IMG/VR virus record: IMGVR_UViG_3300047470_000200
Location: 1 to 36,237 of that record
Length of the DNA: 36,237 bases
From: a virus
Reading direction: 5' to 3' (one strand)
Made by a program: the position numbers and the translations under genes. This document shows positions 23,017 through 29,098 of this stretch, in pieces (the stretch's first letter is position 1; every line of letters begins with the position of its first letter). The notes under the pieces were generated by a model. It made no database searches. It was not told where the DNA came from and saw only the letters and a list, made by a program, of their open reading frames with translations.

Positions 23017-24729
23017 CTAAAAGGCGTTGAGCTTGGACGAGCGCTTTTTGCGCTTCGTGATTCCGGCAGCCACAGCGTCAGCGCGGCATTCGTAAGCGAG
23101 AACTGCCGCCATCGCGGCGTCGATTTTCTTGGGCGACTTCGGGTGTTCCTTGCCGATGCCCATGTGATTCCGGCCCATCGGGCGTCGCTTCGCGTTCACG
23201 ATGTGGCGCGAGAGCGTGGCACCGAGCTTCGACCATTCCGACTCGTCGTCGTCGGCCTTTTCGGTGCCGGCGAACGAGAGAGCCTTGTCGTCGACAGCCT
23301 CGACGAAGCGGTCTAGCGCGTGCTCCATGGCAGTTGGACGGTTGGTCCACCATTCCAGGGGGCGGGACGTTACGGCGCTTATCTGGAGCCCCTCGGAGTA
23401 AAGCGATGTCCAGGAGTCGACGTAGTCTTGCCAGTGCGGAGGGTCGCAGTAGAAACCGCAGACCTCGTACCGGTCGAATGCGCGAGCAACCGCAGCGTCG
23501 ACGGATTCGCGGTCAACTTGCCACCCCTCGCCCTCGTGCCCTTCAGGCTTCTCCCAGACTCCGAGGAGCTGGAGGTGACCGTCGAGGACGCGGCAGGCGA
23601 CGAGCGCCGTAGCGTCGTCACGGATGGAGCCGTCGAAGCCGAGAGTGACGAGGTCACCGGGCTGGAGCTGCTCCGGTCGGCGGCAGACCTCCCACATGTC
23701 CGGGTCCATCCATGAGTCGCTGGAGGAGGTCCGGGAGTTGAGGAAGTAGCGTTTACCGTCCGCGGAGTCGTTCCGCAGGTCGTAGAAGTCATCGACGAGC
23801 GTTTCGAGGTCCATCCACTCCATGGCGTCGCCGTAGGAGTCGATGAGTGCCGCGCGGAGCTCGTCCTCGTCCTTCAGGTTCTTGCAGATGCCGTACCGGT
23901 GGTCGTAGAGGAGTCGCGCTCGACCGCGCTTCTTCTTCCCCTCACGGATCGCTTCGGCCTCTTCGTACGTGCGCTCAGCGACGGAATCCTGACCCGGGGC
24001 GAACATGGTCGTGGTTTCGAGATACCACGTGCCGGCACCCTTTTTCCGCTTGCGGAGGTTACGGGTCATCGTCGCGTACATACGGCGGAGTTCAGGGGTG
24101 TTGTAAAGGTGAGTCTCGTCGAAGCAGACCCACGTTTCGCGCCCACCGTCCTTGGATGCTGCGGAAGCCGTAGACGGCGTGATCTCTCCGCCATCGGGGA
24201 GGATGATTCTGGTGAGTCCGGTATCTACGCCCGGAACTTGCGATAGAAGCGACGCCTCGTCGGTCAGATTGAAATGGATGGTGTCGAAGACATTTCCGGT
24301 CTGGCCCTCTTCAGTGGCCATGATCCGGATGTTCGGGACCGTCACCCTGCGGCCCATCGGCTCACCGGGCTCGTAGACGTACTCGAAGCCGAGCCCCCAC
24401 GGGTCGCGGTAGACCTCCCCGCCTTCAGCCCAACCGTCGAAGCGACAGGGGCCGAACGCTTCGAAGAGGCCGATGCGAGCGCCTAGACCAGACTTGTCAC
24501 AGCCCTTCGGGCGGGAGAAGAACGCCGAGTCGTACAGCAACTTCCCGGCGTGGTCGTCGACCGCGTAGCAGTCCACGACGAAGCCTGTGTACTCGTCTCC
24601 GTGCCGCACAGGCTCGCCCTGGACGTCGCCAGGACCGTGCACGACGAAGTACTCCATCCATGCGACCGCCATCCACCCGAGAGAGCGGGAACGGTCGTGA
24701 CCGGGGGCGCGCACTGTTACGTGCGGCAC
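23017..24729 (-). CDS. Terminase large subunit (ATPase and nuclease)
   Basis: The protein has 570 residues from a GTG with TAGGAG just upstream. Walker A lies at residues 72-81 (SRPKGCDKSG) in a variant form typical of actinophage TerL, Walker B near 205 (WVCFDETHLY) and the coupling motif at ETTTMF. The nuclease domain starts with GFDGSIRDDATALVA (first catalytic Asp) near 365, followed by FYCDPPHWQ and DAAMAAVLAYE near the C-terminus. The enzyme cuts the concatemer and drives DNA into the head, working with TerS and the portal coded next to it. Confidence 0.93.
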   Translation of the reverse strand: MPHVTVRAPGHDRSRSLGWMAVAWMEYFVVHGPGDVQGEPVRHGDEYTGFVVDCYAVDDHAGKLLYDSAFFSRPKGCDKSGLGARIGLFEAFGPCRFDGWAEGGEVYRDPWGLGFEYVYEPGEPMGRRVTVPNIRIMATEEGQTGNVFDTIHFNLTDEASLLSQVPGVDTGLTRIILPDGGEITPSTASAASKDGGRETWVCFDETHLYNTPELRRMYATMTRNLRKRKKGAGTWYLETTTMFAPGQDSVAERTYEEAEAIREGKKKRGRARLLYDHRYGICKNLKDEDELRAALIDSYGDAMEWMDLETLVDDFYDLRNDSADGKRYFLNSRTSSSDSWMDPDMWEVCRRPEQLQPGDLVTLGFDGSIRDDATALVACRVLDGHLQLLGVWEKPEGHEGEGWQVDRESVDAAVARAFDRYEVCGFYCDPPHWQDYVDSWTSLYSEGLQISAVTSRPLEWWTNRPTAMEHALDRFVEAVDDKALSFAGTEKADDDESEWSKLGATLSRHIVNAKRRPMGRNHMGIGKEHPKSPKKIDAAMAAVLAYECRADAVAAGITKRKKRSSKLNAF

Positions 24730-24737
24730 GCGGTCTC

Positions 24738-25184
24738 CTAGCCTGTGAGACGCGCTCTGCGCGAGTTGATGTCGGTTACCCCGTCGGCACGGCTGACAGG
24801 CGCTCTGACGGCCGCTGAGGGGTCGTCAACCTTGAGCTTCAGGCGCGCGCGGTCCTCTGGCGTGGCGCCGAACTTCGCGGAGCGCATGCGCACTTCGGAG
24901 AGGTGCTCCCACTTACCCTTCGTCCACGCCGTGTGGTGCATAAGCGCGGCGTCGAGGAGGAACGCCCAGTCCGTACCGAGGAAGTTCGCTGCCATCGGGC
25001 TTACGCGCCACTCGTGCCACCAGGCAACAGTCAGGGGATGCCACTCTTCGCCGCCCGGGAGAACGCCCTCCGGCAGCTCAGGCCCACGAAGTTCGCCGTC
25101 GTTGGCGATGACGGTCTCCGGGTCAGTGGCGTTGCGCCGACGTCGCTTCGCCGGGTCCTTCGGAGCTGGTCCGCGGCCGGCCAT
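24738..25184 (-). CDS. Terminase small subunit
   Basis: The protein has 148 residues. It starts MAGRGPAPKDPAKRRRRNATDPETVIANDGELRGPELP, the GRGP-PK-x-RRRN lead typical of actinophage small terminase (P27-like). A helical centre (WHPLTVAWWHEWRVSPMAANFLGTDWAFLLDAALMHHTAWTKGKWEHLSEVRMRSAKFGATPEDRARLKLKV) follows. TerS recognises the packaging site on phage DNA. Its ATG overlaps the stop of the 53-residue gene as TGATG, so both are coupled. TerL begins 9 bp downstream. Confidence 0.85.
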   Translation of the reverse strand: MAGRGPAPKDPAKRRRRNATDPETVIANDGELRGPELPEGVLPGGEEWHPLTVAWWHEWRVSPMAANFLGTDWAFLLDAALMHHTAWTKGKWEHLSEVRMRSAKFGATPEDRARLKLKVDDPSAAVRAPVSRADGVTDINSRRARLTG

Positions 25185-25345
25185 CAGGAGACCTCGTTGG
25201 CGTTCGTGGAGGTGGTCACGTAGCCCGCGGCGTACAGGCGGGCGAAGACGACGTTCACAGCGTCCGAGAGCCGCTCCAGGTCTTCAGGCGTGAACTCGCG
25301 TACGGTGCCGTCCTCCATGATGAAGTTCGGCATGGGCTGAGCCAT
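25184..25345 (-). CDS. Unknown 53-residue protein upstream of TerS
   Basis: The protein starts MAQPMPNFIMEDGTVREFTPEDLERLSDAVNVVFARLYAAGYVTTSTNANEVS. Residues 18-40 form a likely amphipathic helix. A GGGAGG Shine-Dalgarno seven bases upstream favours the ATG at 25345 over the longer start at 25384. The stop overlaps the TerS start as TGATG. I know no family. Its position between the Prim-Pol and TerS suggests a packaging or regulatory accessory, without further evidence. Confidence 0.7.
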   Translation of the reverse strand: MAQPMPNFIMEDGTVREFTPEDLERLSDAVNVVFARLYAAGYVTTSTNANEVS

Positions 25346-25392
25346 GGGGGTACCTCCCGGGTATGAACGGCAGACGCCGCCCATGTCGGGAG

Positions 25393-25998
25393 CTACGCCG
25401 TCAGCTTGGAAACCACCGCGGAGAGGTCCGCGAGGATAGACGGGGAAGAGCCATGTCGGCGACCCGTCACGGTGATGTAGCGGCCGGTCCCGTAGATCTC
25501 TACGGCCGTACCGTCGGGGCGCCGGATCTTCCGTCCCTGGCGGACGTCAGCGCGACCCCAGATGTGCAGTCCATCGCCGGACGGGGACACCTCTACGTAG
25601 GTGGCGCCCGCGTCGCGAAGGATGGATGCGGCCCACGGAGCCAGACGGCCCGTGAGCGGATTCAAGCAGTGGTCCAGGTCGATACAGACCACGTCGTCGA
25701 CGTCGGAGAGGACGAAGCCCAGACCGACGCCCGCCACGGACTCCGCGGCGTTCTTGTAGGTGCTCCAGGTGCGAGCGTCAGTGCTTGACGCGGCTCTGCC
25801 AGTCGTCGTCAGCGGACGCTTATCGCCGGCTCGACGGACCCATCTGTCACGGGTCGTCAGCTCCAGCGGGAGCACGCGCTTCTTCTCTGCGCGGTGCAGT
25901 GCCACGCGGCAACGCACGGAGCACGTCCGAGCGTCAGCGCGAGCGGCTAGGGGCATGTCGCCTCCGCAGTGCGCGCACAGTCGCTCGGCTCTCATCAT
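25393..25998 (-). CDS. Prim-Pol (archaeo-eukaryotic primase) domain protein
   Basis: The protein has 201 residues. An N-terminal Cys4 segment (C8, C11, C26, C30) looks like a zinc finger. From about residue 43 the bifunctional primase/polymerase (PF09250-type) core follows. The catalytic pair VCIDLDHCL is at 104-112, SPSGDGLHIW at 138-147 carries the third acidic/His motif, and EIYGTGRYITVTG completes the core. No helicase or further domain follows, so it is a stand-alone AEP module. It probably synthesises primers or short DNA. Its ATGATG start lies seven bases from the -10 box TACAAT, so the mRNA is likely leaderless. It is the first gene of the packaging/head operon. Confidence 0.8.
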   Translation of the reverse strand: MMRAERLCAHCGGDMPLAARADARTCSVRCRVALHRAEKKRVLPLELTTRDRWVRRAGDKRPLTTTGRAASSTDARTWSTYKNAAESVAGVGLGFVLSDVDDVVCIDLDHCLNPLTGRLAPWAASILRDAGATYVEVSPSGDGLHIWGRADVRQGRKIRRPDGTAVEIYGTGRYITVTGRRHGSSPSILADLSAVVSKLTA

Positions 25999-26004
25999 GG
26001 CTCC

Positions 26005-26087
26005 ATTGTAGGTGCGGCGTGTAACACTTACAAGCCTCTGACCTGCATGGTTCGAACTCGTCGAAGGTCACGGCGAGTAACACTTAC
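26005..26087 (-). promoter_or_regulatory. Promoter of packaging/head operon with two dyad operators
   Basis: On the minus strand TTGTAA (26028-26033) and TACAAT (26005-26010) are spaced by 17 bp, a strong sigma-70-type promoter. Two identical 11-mers GTAAGTGTTAC (26021-26031 and 26077-26087 on the minus strand) are dyads (GTAA-GTG-TTAC). One overlaps the -35 and the other lies 56 bp upstream. The predicted start of RNA is at or next to the first ATG of the Prim-Pol gene. A repressor or activator binding both sites is inferred. Confidence 0.65.
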
Positions 26088-26264
26088 GGCCTAGGTCGGG
26101 GCTCAGATGCCCCTAGGAAGCCCTGTGTGGGCGCCTGCGGGCCTGCCGGCTCCGAGGGTCTAGCCGTTACATTTTGGATCCCCAGACCCGTATGGACCGC
26201 GAGGTCCAGCACCTTAACGGTCTTCCAATACCAAGATCGGGGGTCACCCCCCCCTGGGGTCGGG
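26088..26264. other. Non-coding stretch with a G/C-run segment, possible cos region
   Basis: Between the promoter and the small gene at 26265 there is no convincing ORF. A stretch at 26235-26265 has opposing G and C runs (CGGGGGTCACCCCCCCC then TGGGGTCGGG), unusual for the window and close to the terminase and HNH genes. Cos sites of actinophages often lie here and have GC-rich ends. No cleavage evidence can be read from the sequence, so this is only a candidate. Confidence 0.3.
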
Positions 26265-26516
26265 CTAGTCGATCTTCGCGGCGAAGCCGGCTCGCGGCTC
26301 TCGACGGTCACCGTCAGCGATCTCACCTCTGATCTCCAGGCGGCTCGGGACGAGCGTCAGGGTCACCGTCGTACAGCGTCGCTCAGTGCCAACGCTGATC
26401 TTCGGTGCTCTCGCAAGGCGACCAACGTCGACACCATTGACAGTCACTCGCGTCACGCTCACGCCGCTCTCGCCCGTGTCGTCTGCCTCCTCCAGCACCA
26501 CATGGGCACCGCTCAT
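26265..26516 (-). CDS. Unknown 83-residue protein after HNH gene
   Basis: The protein starts MSGAHVVLEEADDTGESGVSVTRVTVNGVDVGRLARAPKISVGTERRCTTVTLTLVPSRLEIRGEIADG. It is largely beta, with a V-VNGVDVGRL-strand and a TVTLTLVPSRLEIRGE strand pair. The gene starts 3 bp after the HNH stop, so both share one transcript. Small beta-rich proteins of this kind are common beside actinophage HNH genes, but I know no function for them. It may be a minor structural or packaging accessory. Confidence 0.6.
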   Translation of the reverse strand: MSGAHVVLEEADDTGESGVSVTRVTVNGVDVGRLARAPKISVGTERRCTTVTLTLVPSRLEIRGEIADGDRREPRAGFAAKID

Positions 26517-26519
26517 GGG

Positions 26520-26825
26520 CTAGTCCTCCAGTGCCGGGTGTGTGGGCTTGGGCCTGTCCGTACGCACGCGCGTGAGAGCAGCTGCTCTGCCTCCCTCACT
26601 CGCGCTCTTCCTAGCGTGGCACCACCCACACAGTGCCCTCAGGTTGGCCATGCCGTGGTCGTCACCAGGCTCTATGTGGTCCACATCGGTTGCCTCTGCA
26701 CCACACAGGCTGCCGTCAGAGAAGGGCATCTGACACGCGTACTCGTCCCTGCGCAGCACACGGCGACGCAGTGAAGGCCAGTTCTTCGGGAGGCGTGATC
26801 TACGCGTGCTGCCTTGCCACGCCAT
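26520..26825 (-). CDS. HNH endonuclease
   Basis: This is a 101-residue protein. The N-terminal RRRVLRRDEYACQMPFSDGSLCGAEATDVDHIEPGDDHGMANLRALCGWCHARKSASEGG carries two CxxC-like pairs around DVDHIEPGDDHGMANL, the betabetaalpha-metal HNH nuclease core with catalytic His in VDHI and Asn in ANLRALC. Phages with HK97-type packaging often carry such a nuclease next to the terminase, where it helps cos cleavage. GGGAGG precedes the ATG. It lies between the lipoprotein gene (divergent) and the TerS cluster. Confidence 0.9.
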   Translation of the reverse strand: MAWQGSTRRSRLPKNWPSLRRRVLRRDEYACQMPFSDGSLCGAEATDVDHIEPGDDHGMANLRALCGWCHARKSASEGGRAAALTRVRTDRPKPTHPALED

Positions 26826-26909
26826 TGCGCCTCCCGCTCCTGCGTCTATGCCTTACGCTGATTGCTCCGTGTGGCCAGGGGAGGCCACCGAGTCATGGGG
26901 GGAAGCGCT

Positions 26910-27536
26910 ATGCGCACCTACGTTCGCCGTGCCTGCGTGCCGGCAGTCCTGATATCCGCCGTACTCCTGTCGGGGTGTTCGTCGGGGGGATCTGACGACA
27001 AGGCCACTCCGAAGGGGTCTGCATCAGCAGCTCCCGTGGTCGACGAGCAGCCGTCACAGGAGCCGTCGGAAACGGCGTCCTCGTCCGCGGCCCCGGTTCT
27101 GAAGGTGGGTCAGTCGGGAACGTGGGGCTACGGCAAGACGGATGATGTCGGCGAGAACTTCAAGGTGACGACGCAGATGAAGACGACTGTCGTCAGTGCG
27201 AAGTACGTGACGCCGGCAGAGATCGACACGAGCAACAAGCCGGAACACGGACAGTTCGTCGAGCTCACGCTGAAGCTGGAGAACGTCGGCAACGCCCCCG
27301 CGGAAGTCATGACGTACGGGATGATGAAGTGGGAGGACGACCAGACGGCCGCGCAGGACGCGTCCACGCTGGAAGGCGTCGGGGAGGGCGACAGCCTCGA
27401 CACGACATACAAGCCGGGTCAGTCCGTCACAGCGAAGCTCATCCTCGACGTCGGCCGACGAGGTGGTGTCGTCAGCTACGCCGGCACTGAGGATCCCGAC
27501 GCGGACGCCGCCTTCAAGGTCGAGCTTCCTGCGTAG
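26910..27536 (+). CDS. Lipoprotein with DUF4352-like domain (possible moron)
   Basis: The protein has 208 residues from the ATG at 26910, with GGGGGGAAG upstream. A signal peptide (MRTYVRRACVPAVLISAVLLSGC) ends in the lipobox LLSGC. A Ser/Pro/Thr linker to about residue 65 is followed by a beta-rich domain (KVGQSGTWGY...GQFVELTLKLENVGNAPAEVMTYGMMKWEDDQTAAQ...YKPGQSVTAKLILDVG) of the DUF4352/Ig-like type found on many actinobacterial cell-surface lipoproteins. Orientation opposite to its neighbours and a terminator directly after it suggest an independently transcribed moron that changes the host surface. Superinfection exclusion is a plausible role but not shown. Confidence 0.85.
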   Translation: MRTYVRRACVPAVLISAVLLSGCSSGGSDDKATPKGSASAAPVVDEQPSQEPSETASSSAAPVLKVGQSGTWGYGKTDDVGENFKVTTQMKTTVVSAKYVTPAEIDTSNKPEHGQFVELTLKLENVGNAPAEVMTYGMMKWEDDQTAAQDASTLEGVGEGDSLDTTYKPGQSVTAKLILDVGRRGGVVSYAGTEDPDADAAFKVELPA

Positions 27537-27545
27537 AACGTAGCC

Positions 27546-27582
27546 AGCCCCGCTCCCGGGAACTCTCCTCCGGGGCGGGGCT
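27546..27582 (+). terminator. Terminator of the lipoprotein gene
   Basis: AGCCCCGC (27546-27553) and GCGGGGCT (27575-27582) form a stem with TCCCGG/CCGGGG inside, eleven bases after the lipoprotein stop. The T-rich tail is modest (CTCGTCTGTG), which is common for actinobacterial terminators. Confidence 0.75.
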
Positions 27583-27714
27583 CGTCTGTGTCTCTGCCTC
27601 TGCTACCGAACCGCAGGAACGCCGCTCGCGAATCCCTCAATTCCTGCCCGGTTGATGGGTATTCACCCTCACGTGGCCTGAGATGTCCGAGTTGCCATAC
27701 GTCACGATGCCTTC

Positions 27715-27870
27715 ATGCCTCGCACACGTAGCGGTCAGGACGCCGCGCATCCGTACTTCGAACTCCGCATAGGCTCTTTCCGAGTCACCGCGGACCGGAT
27801 CCCCGCCCGACTCCTCACCCTCGCGTCAGCTGCTGCAACCGCTGTCGTCACGTGGCACTGGGGGCGTTGA
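27715..27870 (+). CDS. 51-residue small protein with C-terminal hydrophobic segment
   Basis: It starts MPRTRSGQDAAHPYFELRIGSFRVTADRIPARLLTLASAAATAVVTWHWGR. The HPYFELRIGSFRVTADRIPARLL-part followed by a short hydrophobic stretch (LLTLASAAATAVVTW) is a layout I recall from small Streptomyces mobile-element proteins. It ends one base before the 3' CCA of the tRNA-Pro on the opposite strand. There is no Shine-Dalgarno, and an earlier in-frame TGA at 27679 limits the start to this ATG. Missing RBS lowers confidence; a leaderless mRNA is possible. Function unknown. Confidence 0.6.
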   Translation: MPRTRSGQDAAHPYFELRIGSFRVTADRIPARLLTLASAAATAVVTWHWGR

Positions 27871-27871
27871 G

Positions 27872-27946
27872 TGGTCGGGACGGCAGGGATCGAACCTGCG
27901 ACGTCCGGCTCCCAAAGCCGGCGCTCTACCCCTGAGCTACGTCCCG
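27872..27946 (-). tRNA. tRNA-Pro (anticodon UGG)
   Basis: Minus strand. The acceptor CGGGACG pairs with CGTCCCG, discriminator A, and CCA is encoded. The D arm is GCTC-AGGGGTA-GAGC, the anticodon arm CCGGC-TTTGGGA-GCCGG, and the T arm GCAGG-TTCGATC-CCTGC. All arms are canonical and intact, so the tRNA is probably functional. UGG reads CCA and, through wobble, other Pro codons. Confidence 0.95.
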
Positions 27947-27958
27947 CGATATCGGCTC

Positions 27959-27988
27959 TTTACATTTACGCCCCGGGAGTTACGCTAG
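27959..27988 (+). promoter_or_regulatory. Putative promoter of the small plus-strand gene at 28120
   Basis: TTTACA followed by TACGCT with a 16-base gap is a reasonable actinobacterial -35/-10 pair on the plus strand. It would start a transcript of about 120 bases leading to the GTG at 28120. The leader could be a separate regulatory RNA. Weak evidence. Confidence 0.35.
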
Positions 27989-28119
27989 AAGTGCTAGGAA
28001 CATAGGTAGGGCAAAGCCTCCGAGCGTGTCCCGGTGTTGGCAACGCCGATACGGGAGACAGTCGAGAAGCTATCTCGCCGTGTGCGCGAGGTTCTTTACC
28101 CTACCGAAAGGGGCGGCCC

Positions 28120-28278
28120 GTGGGCACGCTACTGGAGTTGTTTACCCTCACCATATTCGGGTGCTTCGTCTTGAAGGTGACCTTGAACGTCAAGATCCCG
28201 GTCAGTATCAAGATTAGGATTTATGCGCCTGGCAGGCGAAGGAGCGGCGGAGACAGCGGCCCCTGCGTAGTTTGGTGA
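28120..28278 (+). CDS. 52-residue small protein, N-terminal hydrophobic
   Basis: A GTG at 28120 with GAAAGGGG six bases upstream opens MGTLLELFTLTIFGCFVLKVTLNVKIPVSIKIRIYAPGRRRSGGDSGPCVVW. Residues 3-21 are hydrophobic (membrane span or amphipathic strand), followed by an alternating beta pattern and a basic tail. A competing plus frame starting at 28026 is longer but has no ribosome binding site and an unlikely composition. The gene lies between the tRNA-Pro and tRNA-Thr on the opposite strand. I know no family. Confidence 0.45.
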   Translation: MGTLLELFTLTIFGCFVLKVTLNVKIPVSIKIRIYAPGRRRSGGDSGPCVVW

Positions 28279-28339
28279 CTTACCTAGCGCACACCGTGGG
28301 GCACGCGGACCAGCAATCTGCGTGCCTCGCTCATGCGTC

Positions 28340-28416
28340 TGGAGCCTCCGGCGCGAGTCGAACGCGCGACCTCTGCTTTACGAGAGCAGCGCTCTGGCCA
28401 ACTGAGCTACGGAGGC
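28340..28416 (-). tRNA. tRNA-Thr (anticodon CGU)
   Basis: Minus strand. The acceptor GCCTCCG pairs with CGGAGGC, discriminator T, CCA encoded. The anticodon loop CTCGTAA on a CTGCT/AGCAG stem gives CGU, reading ACG. The T arm is CGCGC-GTTCGACT-C region with TTCGACT in the loop, and the D arm is GCTC-AGTTGGCCA-GAGC. It looks functional. Confidence 0.95.
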
Positions 28417-28569
28417 TAGCCACCCACCGTCAGTGCCGACCTGACGTCGCGTGGGTGCGCGCCGATTCTTGCGGGCCTCGTTGTCCCGCCCACCTCCCAT
28501 AGGCGCCAGGGTGGGTGTCGCCGTGCCGTGCCGCCGATCGGCGTTGCGGCAGAGGGGAGGGCGACTCTG

Positions 28570-28643
28570 TGGTCCTGGGAGGATTCGAACCTCCAGCCTC
28601 CGGGTTCGTAGCCCGACGCGCTATCCAACTGCGCCACAAGACC
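28570..28643 (-). tRNA. tRNA-Arg (anticodon ACG)
   Basis: Minus strand. The acceptor GGTCTTG pairs with CAGGACC with one G-U pair; discriminator A, no encoded CCA. The anticodon loop CTACGAA gives ACG (inosine at 34 reads CGU, CGC and CGA). The T arm is GGAGG-TTCGAAT-CCTCC. All arms fit the consensus, so it is likely functional. Confidence 0.93.
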
Positions 28644-28732
28644 AATCCCCCGGGCGCCGGCGTGTGGCTAGCACGTCTCGACGTCACGGGTTAAGCACGC
28701 TGGTCACTCCGGCCGGAGCCCTGGCGTGCGTC

Positions 28733-28844
28733 GTAGTCGCAACCGGATTTGAACCGGTGTTTCTCCAGACGTGGCCACTTGCCCCGAAGGGCGGGACTCG
28801 ATCCCTACTGTGTGGAGCGTGCTCGGCCTCTACACCATGCGACC
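28733..28844 (-). tRNA. tRNA-like element with an enlarged anticodon region
   Basis: A canonical T arm (ACCGG-TTCAAAT-CCGGT, 28742-28758) is followed by TGCGACT A. This pairs with GGTCGCA at 28838-28844, and a D-like arm GTG-CAC follows. The segment that should be a 17-base anticodon arm is instead CTCCA - 45 bases - TGGAG. The insert contains GGGA-TCGAG-TCCC and the very stable GCCC-TTCG-GGGC. No 7-base loop with U33 can be rebuilt by deleting a simple block, so it is probably not a working tRNA. It could be a degraded tRNA or a structured RNA derived from one. Confidence 0.5.
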
Positions 28845-28848
28845 TACC

Positions 28849-28871
28849 GGGAGTGCTGTGCGAGCACTCCC
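28849..28871. terminator. Perfect 9-bp hairpin next to the tRNA-like element
   Basis: GGGAGTGCT and AGCACTCCC flank a five-base loop. No T run follows, so it is either a terminator without a tail or an RNA-processing structure between tRNA units. Confidence 0.4.
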
Positions 28872-28942
28872 ACGAGACGCAGCCACCCACGATTCAGGGC
28901 TGCCGGAGCCTGCCGCACGCTAGGCATCGGGCTGCGTCTCGT
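28872..28942. ncRNA. Structured element closed by a perfect 13-bp stem
   Basis: ACGAGACGCAGCC (28872-28884) and its exact complement (28930-28942) enclose a 45-base interior with its own pairings (GCCT...AGGC). It lies in the tRNA array but has no T or D arm, so it is not a tRNA by sequence. It may be a remnant of one or an independent small RNA. Low confidence. Confidence 0.35.
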
Positions 28943-28945
28943 CAG

Positions 28946-29011
28946 TGAATGGGGCCGGAGTCGAACCGACCTGCGCGGGCACGGCACGTACGCCGCGATC
29001 CCTCTTCGCCA
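28946..29011 (-). pseudogene. tRNA fragment: T arm and anticodon-like stem only
   Basis: A good T arm (GTCGG-TTCGACT-CCGGC, 28954-28970) is followed by CCCATTC A. Upstream there is a CGCGG...CCGCG stem with a 14-base loop, but no D arm and no acceptor partner GAATGGG within reach. It looks like the 3' part of a decayed tRNA. Its extent to the right is approximate. Confidence 0.45.
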
Positions 29012-29097
29012 CCGTGGTCAAGGGGAATCGAACCCCACACCGTCGCCAGACGGACGCCCCGAATCGAACGGGACTACGCTCACCACTCCATCCACGG
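29012..29097 (-). tRNA. Class II tRNA-Ser-like gene (anticodon CGA), irregular
   Basis: Minus strand. It has a D loop AGTGGTGA on a weak ATG/CGT stem, an anticodon arm TCCCG-TTCGATT-CGGGG with CGA at 34-36, a long variable arm CCGTC-TGGC-GACGG typical of class II tRNA, and a T arm TGGGG-TTCGATT-CCCCT. CCGTGG/CCACGG would form a six-base acceptor, but bases 8-9 are missing and TGA intrudes before the 3' acceptor strand. T at position 37 is atypical. Function is doubtful. Confidence 0.5.
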
Positions 29098-29098
29098 A

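Noticed and set aside
26084-26326. 80-residue minus-strand ORF near the packaging promoter
   Set aside because: It overlaps the end of the better supported 26265-26516 gene in another frame and has Pro/Ser/Arg-rich sequence without RBS.
29057-29073. T2 motif (TCCCG-TTCGATT-CGGGG) as T arm of a separate tRNA
   Set aside because: Only 26 bases separate it from the preceding tRNA-like gene, too few for a tRNA body; it fits better as the anticodon arm of the Ser-like element.
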